The notes under the pieces are model-generated. The model searched no databases. It was not told where the DNA came from and was given only the letters and a program-made list of their open reading frames with translations. The translations under genes and the position numbers were made by a program. Source: Fistularia commersonii (Eukaryota; Chordata; Actinopteri; Syngnathiformes; Fistulariidae). From it: a stretch of DNA of 64,000 nucleotides. The stretch is from contig JBBMNZ010000003.1 of the NCBI GenBank assembly GCA_037954325.1, positions 3,378,965 to 3,442,964 of the forward strand. Reading direction: 5' to 3'. Below, one piece after another: positions 13,101 through 26,880 of this stretch (the first letter of the stretch is position 1; every line of letters begins with the position of its first letter).

Positions 13101-16100
13101 GCTGTGACGATTTATTTCCCTGCTACGGGATCAATAAAATCTATCTTATCTTATGCTATCTGAGAGTAATGTTCATTTGAGTCACTGGCGTTAAGGACTC
13201 GAGACAGTGGTTAAGGAAAGCGAGAAAAAGCTCTTGATTGGTAAATGAGAGTGTGATGTTGTGGTCAGGATGGAAAACAACAAGTTGGTCTATTGGCATG
13301 GATGTAATTTACAGGAATTATTGTTGCCGGAAGTGTGTTACAGCAGAGAATCCATTGGTTTGATTGTGTATCACTTGTCAAAATATGGCCTGTATAATAC
13401 ACATACAACATAATGTATGAAATCTTTGACATAAACCCATTGCCACTTATCTCATACTGGTCTACACTTTCAAGGCAAACAGCAGCTAACACATTGAAAT
13501 GTACTGCGGGGAACATTTATATGAGTATAGTTTATTTAGTCTGTGCTGTTCCTTGCTCGCTCATGTTGCACAAAACGTTAGCCGCAGAGCTAATGTCATT
13601 TTTAACCAGGGGATGGAAATGATTCAATGTTATCATGAGGTCTTGAGATTTATGCCCTCTTGTGACACCTTTTTCAACATCTTATACAAGTCTTATGCAT
13701 GTCTTATACATCTTATACAAGTTTGTTCTTGTCACTTTCTTTTATTACGACAGGGGCACAAAATTTCATTTGGTAATTTGCAATTCACATATCAATGTAA
13801 TAGTACAATACTGGCACAAGCACTATGTTGATAATGTGCGATACAGATTTTTCCTCACTCACCATTCTTTGCACAGTCCTAGACAGGAAGAAGAAATTCT
13901 AACATATTGACTTGAATTTCTTTGTTTGATAGAAAGAAGGATTTACTAGACTGTCAAGTTTTAATGTGTTTTTTTTGCATTTCTAAGTAGTGTGCATTTT
14001 TGTTCTGCTAAACCAAACCTTGATGAACTGTATTTCTGTCCTTTCCATCAGATACAGAGAGCTTGGTCAATGGGAATCATCAGACCAGTCCAGCCCAGTC
14101 TCCCTCAGCTGTCGGAGAGAGCGTCCAGTCTGAACACAGCGCAATTGTCAGCTCGATCGAGAAGGACCTCCAAGACATCATGGACTCCCTAGCTATGGAT
14201 GACCCTCAGCCTTCTGCCTCCGAGGCCAAAAAGCCTCCCGGGGGCCACTCGCCTCTGTCACCCATGGTAAATGGTGGGGGTCGGTACTTGTTGTCCCCCC
14301 CTACCAGCCCAGGAGCCATGTCAGTGGGATCCAGCTATGAGAATACGTCTCCACCGTTTTCCCCTCTCTCCTCGCCCTCAGCGGCCAGCAGCGGGAGCTT
14401 CACCAGCCCATCTCCTGGCGGTGGCCCCCAGGACCAGATTTCTTCTCTGCCGCCAGTGCCTGTACGCTCCTCCAGCTACAACTTTACCACCCAGCCACCG
14501 CCTGTACCACAGCCAAGAACCATACTGCCTAATTACACGAGCGGTGGTGCAGGTAGGAAGGTCCAAGAAAGCCCCAGGCTGCAAAGGAAGACCTTGGCGG
14601 AGGTGCCTCCGAGCCCCAAGCCGAGTCGCAGAGGATTGCGGCAAGATGGGTCGGAGAGCCCCAAACAGACCCCTCTTCTGTCCTCGAGTGAATCTCTCAG
14701 CGGTAGAAACAATGTGCTGAGCAGCCCCGTACTCACGCCCAAGTTCTCAACTTGTTCATCCTCGTTGCCCTCCAGTCCCAGGACCAAGACGAGCACGGTA
14801 CTTCAGGAAAGACCCGCCAGCCCCTTCCGAGAGCAAACCTCCCTCGCCGATCGCTCGCTCACCTCCAGCCCCTCAAGGCAACTCTCGCAACCCGCTAGAG
14901 CCTTCCAGCCACCTTTAGACCCCATCATTCATATCATCCAAGGATCCCCATTCCAGCAGCATCCTCGTTCGTTGCAGCCACCTGAAAGCCCTCGTGTGGC
15001 CAGGAGAGCCGCGGAGCTGAACGGGGGCAGTGGAAGTGGTAGCAGTATGCGAGAACTGCCGCCTCTTAGTCCCTCCATGGCTCGGAGAGGAGTACCGGTC
15101 CTCCCGGGGGCGTTGCCGGGGACCGTCCCAAACTCAAGGACTCCAGATAGCCCCACAGGTCTTGCCAAGATTGTCCCAGACAGTCCGAGGCTGCGACGCA
15201 AGACGGGATCTACATCCGAAGAGCCGACATGCAACAGAGGGATCAGAGCCCGCAGCCCCTCACCTACCAATATTGCCATGGATGGAGCCGCTGGTTCGGG
15301 GGCTCGAAAGGCTAGTTTTGGCAATTCTCTTTCACCCGCCTACAGTCTCGGGTCACTGCCTGGCTCGTCTCCCATGGCCAGTCCCAGGAGCACCAGGAAG
15401 ATGACCCCAGGAAAAGCCCATCCAGGAATGAGGGAGAGGAAAAACAGCATCACAGAGATCAGCGACAATGAGGACGAGCTATTGGAATATCACAGACGAC
15501 AGAGGGAGGAGAGGCTTCGGGAGCAGGAAATGGAGAAACTGGTAAGTGAGGAACAATTAAGCTAAATATAATGCCTACCGGGGAAGAGGCGACACTATTC
15601 AGTTTCATTTACAGGCAACACCTAAACTTTTACAAATTTCATATTGTAGATATTGCACTTCCTGTTTGTGTTGCAAACTTGTTTTTGCCTGTTTAGGGAA
15701 TGCTCCTCCAGTTGCTTCACCATATTAGTTAAAAAAAAAAAAAACACCAAAAAACTGCAAACATGCTAACTAATATGAAATCAAGACATAATGTTTATGC
15801 TATCAAGGATTCATCTGATATTTAAAACTGGTGGACATGAGATCGGTAATCGGTGTTTGAGGGCTTTTGAGTGTGTTCTACCATTAGCTCAATTTTTGTG
15901 AAAGCTACCCAGAAAAAAAAACACAGAACACAGGTGTTGACAGTAACTTTCCTGGGTCGTTGGTCTGCATGGTTAGGAATAAACGTCTCGTTCTTGTCCT
16001 TTCGGGTTTTTCCTTCAGGGGTTGCCACAGTGAATCAACCTTTTCCATCTAATCCTATTCTCTGTATCCTCCTCCCTCACATCAACTACCTTCATATCCT

Positions 16101-16853
16101 CTCTCACTACGTCCATAAATCTTCTCTTTGGTCTTTCTCTAGACCTCCTGCCTGGCAGCTCAGTTTCCAGCATCCGTCTACCAATATATTCACTATCCCT
16201 CCTCTATTCATGACCCAACCATCTCTGACCTTCTCTCCAAAACATCTAACATGTGCCGTTCCTCTGACGGACTCATTCCTGATCCTCTCCATCCTGGTCG
16301 CTCCCGAAGAGAACGTTAGCATCTTCCTCTCTGCGACCTCCAGCTCTGCCTCCTGTCTTTTTGTCATTGTCACTGTTTCTAGTCCATACAGCATCGCTGG
16401 TCTCACCGCTGTCTCGTACACCTTTCAGGTATAGGAATAAACTACACATTTCATTTGAAATTTTATACTGAAACTTAGTTTACAGTATAAAGATTAAAGT
16501 GTAAGAGACAATTACCGTAATTTCCGGACTATTGAGCGCACCTCAGTATAAGCCGCACCGGTAAGGCGGTCGCTATCTCGGCCTTCCTCCTGCGTACTAA
16601 AACCGTCAAAGTCGTGTTCTTCGGTGTTGAACGGACTTCAGAATTTCCCCGTCATTTGATTGGTCCGATGTGACGAGGATAAATGTTTTAGCAGCGTAAA
16701 GCTCGTTAGCCCCCCTCCCCAAAAATCCATAGATTAGCCGCATTGTTGTTTAAGTGAAAAAAGTTGCGTCTTATCATCCGGAAATGACGGTAGATGCTTT
16801 TAAATGCTTGGCAGAGTTTTTTTTTTTTTGATATAATCTCTATCTCTCTCACT

Positions 16854-16892
<39 letters not shown>

Positions 16893-17044
16893 TGTGTGTG
16901 TATATATATACATCTATATGTATGTATGTATGTATGTGTGTATATGTATGTATGTATGCATGCATATGTGTATATGTATATATCTATGTGACTGTGTGTG
17001 TATATGTATACATATATGTATTTATGTATTTGTATGTAAATAAT

Positions 17045-17095
<51 letters not shown>

Positions 17096-20000
17096 TTTTT
17101 TTTTTTCTGGGACAAAATTACTATTCCAATGTCGGATAGTGCGTGTAATAATGGAGCTAAGTATTAAATAGGAAATTGAATCCTTTTCTATTGAGGAAGC
17201 TATTTGAATGATATATCTTTTTTCATGTCGTTTTAAAAAGCCACAGTCGCTGAAATTGTACAGTTTTATTCTCTATGTCAGCTGTGGCTTTGTCAAAGAA
17301 TCTTTGTTGGTATGGTTTGTTCATGGTCCCTCTGGCAGAACACAGCTCAACTATTTTGTTTCGACAAAGAAAATGTCTCCAACCTAACGTGGGCGGATTT
17401 TAACAAACAAGCTCAGACGCGTCAGCGTGTAATTTCTGCCGTGCCGGGAGAAACGTCTCACACACTAATTAGTATGATAATTTTCACTTTAAGATGAACT
17501 TCTGTTGTTGCATTGACTGGCAGTACGATCGCTTTGTAAAAGGGGTTGAAATGATTGTCCTCTGCGATGGAGGAGGACGGACGAGCGCGCCGTCTGTAAC
17601 TTTGCTGTCGGCTGCCCGAACCGATGCTGATGTGTGGCCTCCGGAGCCCAGATGAGCCCCTGGTAACCGCATTGTTTGTTGTTTCCTAAATTGAAAAGGG
17701 CGGGTGGAGGGAGAGGCGGTAGACATCTTGAGCTTGTCTGCCAGGCTGAATCAAACTGAGACAAAACCCTTGTAAAAAAAAAGAAGAAAAAAGAAAAAAA
17801 AAAGAGGCCTTTATACGTGTTTGTGGCTGGGTGAGAAACATTTGTCCTCCCTGCGTGTAGTTACAATGTCTCTAAGTGATAGCAGCAAATTTGAACAGTC
17901 TGAGACAACACGCCCTCCCTTGTCTGAACACAGGGTCAAATTCTGCCGCCTCCTTGACAGGCAGCTTTAACCCTTAACTGTTAAGTTAGTCAAAATAAAT
18001 GCCTTAACGCCAAAGGGGGGAAAAACATCCCGGAGGACAATTCAGGGAAATATTTTGTCAGACTTGAGAAAATGTTATTCCCATTGTGTATTATTAGAAT
18101 TCTGTTACACTAGACTATGTAGGCAAAAAGCAGCCTCATTTATATCGCTACGATTGTTTAGATTTTAATAATCACATGGGCTGTAAAGCAAATGCAATTA
18201 TTCCATCGCAAGGTGATTGTGGTTCAATTTTTTTAGTGATTTCATGCCAATTTAAGGTCATCTCTCGCTAATATTCGGGTCCATTTTGGCTGATTTTCAT
18301 CTGCATTATGTGTTTTCTTACAAATCTTCCATTTGTCTTGTTATTATCATGTGATTTCTCTAAACAAATACATGGTTTAGATGATTAGACAGCTAGTTGG
18401 ACATGTCTATACCCAGGTATCACAATTTATAATCGTAAAAAAAAATCAGTGCTAGAACACGACAGCTGTTTTTATATTTAGCTGTGCGTGTGTGTTTTAT
18501 ATAACACACACATACACTATCCAAATATAATGGCCAGCTCGAAGTGAACCAATTACTCGGATAATTTTGTTTCCTTGTAACCATGCTGCCTGGTCGTACC
18601 TGGCCTCCTGTCAGTCCAGTGGCTCCAGAAGTAACCAGCAGTTTGCCCACCTCCAGCAGGGGGCACTGAGCCCCGGGTCCTGCTGGCACCAACTGACCCT
18701 GTCTGATGTTAAGAGTGCAGTGTGTGTGTGCTTGTGTGTGTGTGTGTGTCTGTGTGTCCGTTAGAGGCCTTCAGACCAGGGACAGACAGGGTTTGAGGGT
18801 AGCAATAATTCAGTAATCCAGTCTGGGAGTTAAACAATGACAAACCAACTGAAGCCCTGCAATAAAACCAGCATTTGCGCATTTCAGTGATATAAATAGA
18901 GACCTCCATACAAATTCTAATTTATTAATTTAAAGCTTCACATAAAATTTGTTCATGGCTGATCAACTTGTAAGTCCACCCAAATTCTATTTCTTTTTTT
19001 AAAGTCATGTTTCTTAAATGTCAAGTGTGATGGGCTCAGCCAGTGGGATTCTTCAGTAATTCCCACTCCACTATAAATATAAGGTTTCACGATCCCCTTT
19101 GTGCACACCCACTATTTAAGTCAATTCATGATAATGTTGAAGCAAAATTCTGGAGTATTTTTCTGCTCATTTCATAGTGACTGGTAGCCTCTTTCTTTTT
19201 TTATGCAAATTCTCCATGACCTTAAGTACTTGCCATAAATTTTTATGATTTTTTTTCATGCATAAGTATTTTCCTGCATATTTTTTCTATGTATCCATGG
19301 CAATTTTGTAATTCATGTTTTAATGAAGTCAGGTGAGTTTGTCGAAAATAAGTGATTTGCAATTTGCAAGTGAAATTGTTAACCACGACAACAAGAAAAA
19401 ACAAGACAAGCGGTGAACAGATTTTAGCCTCTTACAAACCTGAATTTACTATCATTTTTGATTTATTACCTTTTTTGTTGTTTTTTTTTGATTCGATTTG
19501 AATTCTACAAAACTTTATCTGCGGACCCTATTCTGTGTCCTGCGTCCTGGGCTAATCAACACGAGTAATTATTATCTACAACATTTTCACTGAGTTCTGC
19601 GACGGAAGATAAAATAAAGCGATTAATTGCGCTTTCTGTCGAAAGCCAAATATTTAGTGTCACTCTAATGAACTCGTCTAACAGCAGACACAAACAGTAC
19701 CACAAAAATTATGCACACAGAGTTACTGTTGGGCAAGATCCAGACCAGATTCATGTTAAGTCGGAAGAACGAGAGAAACTCAGGCGGGATTCTTTTGCAG
19801 CCTGTTGACTTATTGTGTTTTCCAGCATGCAAACTCGCAGCTCGGAGGAGGAGGAGGAGGAGGAGGAGGAAGGCGTGGAGCTGCAGGGCCTGTAATTAGT
19901 CACAGTTGACTCACTGTCATGACAGATCTTTCTTGCCTCAGAGCGTATACGTTTAAATAATCTCAAACACAGCCTGCTACTCATCTACACAACTGATTAC

Positions 20001-23000
20001 CGAAAAACAAAGTTATATGAACAGAGAAGTTTGCCGCAGTTTTACTTCGAAACCTCTGGGAATATACAGCTCAAGGCTACCGCACACAAACACACTCACA
20101 TACTCATTTGCGCATTTTTTTTTTTACTCACAATACACCAAGAATGAAATGCGTTGTTGAGTTACTACAGACTCATTGTTGGAGTAAAATATTTGTATAT
20201 TGGCCTTGTTCACATTTACCTACCTGCCTGTCTATCGATTAACATCTGTGAATATTCTAATATCCATTCTTGTTATCCGTTATTCTGTCCTCATTCTCAA
20301 TCCTTCTCAACATATTTCTTCAATTGGTTTTAAAAACACAAGTGTTTCAGTGAGCGGGCTTTTAGTGAACTTAAAAAAAAATACTCAAAACGTACTTAAA
20401 AATGACCAAGTAAATCGGATAAAAAGAAGAAAAACAAATCCAAAAATCGAAAAATAATTGTATGATAAATAAGCCGATTTTAACCTGTAAAGTTGCTAGA
20501 AAATCCACCAAGAAATTAAAATGGAATAGGGAAACTTCAGAACAAGGCTACTGAAATTATACATTTAAAAAGTCAAATGATTGTTTAAAATGTCTGAATC
20601 CAGTATTTAAAAACAGTCGTCACTCTATTAGGAAAGGGCAGTGAGAAGTTAGTGAAATAGCGTTTTTCAGTCTCTTTGACATTTTTAAAGAACCAGTAGA
20701 TTGATCTACAATCCAGACGGTTCTAAGGAGTAATCACAGAATCAATAGTTCAGAAAAAAAATCACACTATTTCCAGTTTGATGAGTTGAAATGATTGATT
20801 AAAGATGAAACCAGGCTGAAAGTGTTGCCCTGGCAGTGAACTTTCCGCCCGCGGGGTCGTCCAGCTCGCCCTGCTTCCACACATGGCGTCTGACTGACAC
20901 GGTGTCGTGCCAAATACACTGACCGTGTGGACGGAGGGACGGCGTGCTCCATCTGTGGCACAGACGCTTACACACTGAGCACGGCCTCATGTTCCCGTGG
21001 CATCGCTTACTCCGTGACATAAGGAGCCTTGATCGGACTGATTTGCACTTTATTGCCCTGGTCAACTGAACAGCGGTCATTTGGGAAAAAAAAAAAAAAA
21101 AAATTTCAACGGGATGTAGGAATATAAATCAACTTGCAAGATGATTCTGTGGGATCTACTCCCGTAATCGTCTGGGGGCCTGTTTTGGGTGAACAGTAGG
21201 TTCTACCCTGCTGGAGATCAAATCACTGATTATAACTAGAGCAGGGGAGCATTTAGAATAAATATGCAAGGTAAAATATCATAGAACAAGCTCACTTTGC
21301 ACATCCAGACATGAATAGTTTTCTGAAAAAAAAAAAAAAAAAAAAAAAAAGTGCAAATAAATAACATTTTAAAAATGTGTAGCATTTTTATTTCATTTTT
21401 CTAAATATGTATTTTTATTACAAATATTCAAGAAATCATCCTGTAAGCAGAAAAGGCTTCCATAAAGAGTATTGACATGAGGCTTCTACAGTTCTCTCAA
21501 CTCTCGCAGATGAGAAGTTTTCAAGACTAAAACTGTCTTCAAGAAAAAGCCCAGTTGCCATGACAAGCTCCGATAAAGATTATATTAATTCATAAATCCT
21601 TGCGTCTAGAAAACGATTTATTTTAATTAATCTCTTGATAGCTCTCAGGTAACTCCTCACTCATTTCTTCGGACTCTGCTTTATGTTGCTGAGTTATGTG
21701 TTCCAAGGTAGGATTGCTCATTTTCTTAATGACTGCAAAAATCATTGAATTGTCGAACTGCAACCTTTTTATCATGTTGAACACCGAAGTTCTGCAAAGA
21801 TCTTTGGCAGACTTTGGCCCGAATCTGCATGTAGGAAAAAAACGTGATGTATTAGAATAATTTCTGCTATAAACATCGGTTTATCACCAATGCATTTTTC
21901 TATATATTTTAGTTCATTGTTATCTGGCTAACTCAGATGAACATCTCAGCCTTTTAAGGGTTCAAATACCCTTGATATTTAAGAGGCTAAACATGTTTCC
22001 CCTCAGGTAAGGATGGATATTGAGAAAGAAATTCAGCCCAGACTTGAGTCTGTTCATCCTGAACCTCACTGCCCTTTGTTTTTATAACTCTTAGCCAAAT
22101 GTCAAAAAGGCTGGCGAAGCAACACACAGGGCCACGTCTACTTGCACGTTTGACATCTTTGCTCCCGTGCGTCAGGATTTGGAGACCACGTGTATCCTGA
22201 GGGTCCAGCAGCATCTTGCAAAACACCGCCCATCATTTCCATAACATAGGAACTGCAATTTCACCACCTGCATGAACAACCCGTGCGGAAAAGTGTTATT
22301 CTCTGTCAAGGTGAATCACTGATTTTCACCACTGCTGTGATTTCTTGCAGTTATAGAGAACCAAAAGAGTGTATGTTTCCTATAACCTACATTTAATAGG
22401 TCATTTTGTTATGATTTGTCTGCAATTTTGAACCAACTTGCCAATCTGTTCAGTAAGGCTGATTTTAGGAAACTTCCCACTAATTTCTTGCTGAAAGACG
22501 AAATACTTTATATATTGGTCTTACTCCATATCACCCAAGGCGATGTGGGAGGATGAGCTTTTGACGTGCCGCAGAACGTAATGTAAATGGAAACATAAGG
22601 CCATAATTATTGAAACTAAACAGTGCGACTGTGGTTTTTACCATCATGGTTCTTTAGCGTAATTGAGTGTGTTGCAGGCGGATTGTTATGACGTAACACT
22701 GTTTGGTTGGAAACCCCTGAATGGAAAAAGAAAGGAAAAAAAAAAAGAAAAAGCACATTAAGACATGCTAGATAAACAGAGGGAGGTGCCTTAAGTGTCT
22801 TTATCAGAGACTAATATATTTGTCCACTGGGAAAGCCGCGCTAATCCTGTCTCCAACTATACACAATATAAAGACACACTGCATCATTGCGCCGTCCGTT
22901 CATGTCAGTTATTCAAAGCTGTGACTCGAGTGACCTTTTTTTTTTTTTTTTTATGTGATATTCTTCATTTTAGCTCTCTTCTCATTTTGAAACAAAAGCT

Positions 23001-26000
23001 CTTGAGTGACTTCTCCACTAGAGGGGGTTATCTACTTGCTCATCGGCTCAGCGGAAAAACCTTATGCTTAAGTGCAGCAGCGTGATAGACAATACATCAT
23101 TCTTTCTGTTGTCTGTTTTTTATTCATTCATTTCTTATATAAAGTGGAACAATGCATGTGATAATAAAACAGAATTAGAAGACAGTAAGGACATGATTGT
23201 ATATTGATATAAAAATCAAGCAAAGGTACACTATCGTCATTCAGTATAATTTGGTTTTAAGGGTTTGTAATGTTTGCACACTCGGTCCACAGTATTGCAA
23301 TGGAAGAAATTACAAAACAGTTTTGCAATATTCAAATGTATCATGTGTTATTTCAGGACGATAAAGATTGTTGATTCTCATACTTGCTTCTACTGAGGGT
23401 TTCTGGAAACTACCAGTGTCTTGTGAGGGTTTTTTTTTTTTTTCACCAGCTGATGTCAAAGACTACCGCAAAAATAAGTCACTGGAATATCTTGCCTACA
23501 AATCAGCATATCCTGAGAAAAATGTGGAATATTACAGGGCAGGCCGGTGTTGCAGAATTTTATAAAATTGCTCTCTTTAAAGATCATCTCTGGCAACTTT
23601 CAAAATGAAACACGTTTGTTTCGGCTGCTACGTAATTCCTTTTTTGCTGCCGTTGAGATGATTCCTCATGTGTTGTTTCATCAAGACATACATGGGACCT
23701 ATAGCTCATACCGAGAGACACCTACAAACTGAATATAATTACAGGCTTGTGTTTACATTCGCTCTCTTGTGGCATTTCAAAGCGCTCCTTCCTGCTGAGG
23801 CATCATATTGCTTCAAAGATGGTTTAATCCATGCTGTCAGTGTGAGGAGTTAAAACATTTGGCCCGGTTTGATCTTAAGAGGCGCTGGAGCAAGATGAAG
23901 TTGTTCTCTGTGCAGAGTTTCTTAGAAAAAAAAAAAAAAAAAGACAAGAAAGCCGCCTCCCACTTGAGGAAGTCCTTTCAGATTGTTCAGCACGTCTTAA
24001 GGGGCGCTTAGGCCGCCCTCTATCCATATCTTGCTGCAGAGTTGGTCGTGCAGGGCATCCTGTGTCATGGACAGGTGCAACGTAGCCAACAGCAGCAGGA
24101 CTGTCCCGCCTCAAAGACGAAGTCCGAGACGGAAGACGGCCTCTGTGTGTACGTTTGCTCCGGCAAAAGAGAGGCTGGTGTGTCTGAGTGATACGGCAGC
24201 ACTTCTGAAGGTAACTGCTGCTGCGGCTCTATGAATAGCTGTTTATGGCCTGTGGATGTTCCTTTGGTGGGATCCATGGGTTTTCATCAGATCGTCCCAC
24301 CGCATGTGATGCCTCGGTTACTTACAAGGGTAGCTTTCAGGCCCTGCGATAGCTTTTGAAACGCTCCAGTTTTTTTTAGCTGTGAGCTTACAGTTCCTTG
24401 TGATTGTGAGAAGCTCATCGATTTCAACTGTGGACACGGTTCTTCCTTCAGAGGTGTGCGGTGTTTAAGGAGCCGAGGTGGCCGGTGAACAGAAGAGCCG
24501 AGTTAAGCGGCCGCCGTGGGATTCTGTACGAGTCAGTGAGGATGATCATGTAGTACCTAGTGGAGGAAGCCATCCAGCTTTTTAGTCTGGAGGAAACTGA
24601 AAGGGGTCAGCTCTCGTTAATTAATCAATATTGATATTGCATGATGTTGTTTTTAAGGACTTATTTTGAGAATGTTAGGGAAAATGTCCAAAGGAAATTG
24701 GTAGTCAGGCACCTTTTAAAAATTGGGCAAAAAAATATATTATGACCCAGAAAAAAAAATCACTCCCAAATAAGGAAAGTTTTACCTTTATTTTTGCAAT
24801 AAATGTCTAGGAAAGTATTTTGACATTTTGCTGTTATCAACAACATCTGTCAATAGTCGGGAGTAATCCGCTACGAAAAAAATTGAAATTGGAAAAAAAG
24901 GTTCATTAAAAATCACCAAAAACTTACATTTTCACAAAAGAATACAAGTAAGAAAGGTATCATTGCTTACAATTGATGTTTTGTTAGGCAACACTGCTCT
25001 ATCAACAGCCATCACAATATGGAAGTGTGAGTACAATGATGTAAATATGAGTTCTATCTACACGTTATGTTACATAACTCCCAGTGCATTGGAGTACGCT
25101 GCATTGCTAATCGCTTAATATTGAAGGATTCTAGCAGAAATAATTCCATATATAAATTCAAGTTTACATCTATTACACAATCTACTTCAATGAGACGCAT
25201 TCAGGGACTTGCATTTTGTGGGACTCTCACGGGCAGGATTCAGCCCTCCGGACTTGTGTTTGACACCGTGCTTGCCAAGTCAATGGCAAGCTTGTTGCAG
25301 ATGACGTCTCTGTATGAGTCCTCGGTTAAAAAAAAAAATTAAAGAGGACTTTGTTTTGAGCGACGCGTCTTAGACAACAGTGGATCACAACAGACGTCTA
25401 AAAATCACCACCGTCCTGGCCTTATTTTAGCAGCTGCCAGTTTGTTTTAACGGACCTCTAACGGGCTCTATTTGGTCATAGTTTGTTTTGGGTAAAGTCT
25501 ACTGCAGCAGCATCTGCTCCTGACTCATAATGTTTTATTAGGAGGAAGGATATTAATATTTAATCTTCTAATTTCATGTTTACAGTTTTACTTATGAGAG
25601 CTGATGCAAGTGGCTGCACATCTTGCACCCTTATCTCTGCCCTATAACAATAATCAAGCAAAGAAGCTGCCTATTTTTCCCCAGCAGTGTTTAGAGAATA
25701 AAAGTATGACTCCAATCTGGCCTTTAATCACTATCTTTGATGTTTTCACTGTGCTGTGAGTGTGTGACATGATAACTCCGTCTTCACTCTGAGACGTGCC
25801 CGCGGGCCTCGGGTCCCAGTCGAAGAGCTGTTTAAATGCCAGCCAACACACACCCTCACACACTCCAATGAGACGCCATCCTGAGGATCAGCTATATTAG
25901 ACAAGGAGGACCAGCAGCTTATTATCCAGAGAGGTTGGCTGCCTCTGGAGCTTGCTTGTCCTTTCCCCTCGACTGGTTTTGATGCACGTGCGCTCCACAA

Positions 26001-26849
26001 GGGGCACAAATGAAATAGAAATGTCTCTTGTCGGGATCATCTGCTTGTTCCTCCTCTGGGAGGCGAACATGATGAGCCCTCCAAGGATCAGCTTGACGGT
26101 GAATGGGGTTTATTTTGCAGGCGGTTGGGCAGAGCGCCTGCAGATGTATGCGGAGAATTAGGCTTTGTTGAACTGCTGTGGTGATACAGCGCGCCTGTTT
26201 ACGCCGGTGACACAGATGAACACGGCGCTACACTTACAAGTAACTGGTCTGATCAAAGGTACGCAGATGGGGGAATTGCCCATGGCGCTCGGGGAGGCTG
26301 GGGAGGGGAAGGGGAGACATTAAAGGGTGCAAGAAAAAACAGGAGACGGCGACTCTCTGGGGACGCGTTGAGACATAAGGACTGCTGGGAGGATGAAAAT
26401 AAAGCAAACCGTGAAATGAGGATACCATTGTGACTAAAGTAAGATGTAGCGTGTCACCATAGACATTTCTAAAGCACATAGGAGAATGAATAAATTCATT
26501 TACTGTAGAAAATGTTTGCAGTTGCCCCATTAAAATGTGAAGACGAGGCACAAGTTGACTTAATGAAACTCCGTCATGAGTTTAAAACCATTAAAAGTTT
26601 CACTCCGTTTATCCTGAGTTTTTTTTTTTTCTTGTTTAAAAATTTCACCAAAATCCATCAAATTAGTCCCGTCGTGAAAGCGTCGAAATATCGCATCCTA
26701 CGCTCAAGTTTTCTTCCACTTTTTACATTTTAAGCTTTCATTCATGTCACAGGCTTTCATTGATGTATTCAAGTTTTCTTCCATATTTTCATCCATCCAC
26801 CCTGCACTAAGGTTTGAGCGGGCACGCTGCAACCTAATCCAGCTATACG

Positions 26850-26880
<31 letters not shown>

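Larger units (their letters stand above)
7129..14051 (+). other. Intron with MITE, LINE tail and promoter-like patch
   Basis: A 6.9-kb intron. It contains a hAT-like MITE (about 7880-8346), a 14-bp inverted repeat (9252-9281), an AT-rich low-complexity run near 9410-9500, a CpG-richer patch with ETS and CRE motifs near 11.2-11.5 kb, and a LINE tail (about 12970-13158). Reading frames up to 215 codons occur (10805-11452) but show no family resemblance and no conserved exon structure, so I do not call them genes. Confidence 0.7.

Noticed and set aside
14271..15404. Overlapping frames on both strands inside the large phldb1 exon
   Set aside because: Shadows of the true frame in GC-rich coding sequence.
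15542..15565. Reading frame continuing eight codons past the large exon
   Set aside because: It crosses a strong AAACTG|GTAAGTG donor, and the next exon (30135) restores the LL5 sequence ERQRLETILNL in phase.
19844..19871. Arg-repeat peptide
   Set aside because: Translation of a (GGA)n microsatellite.
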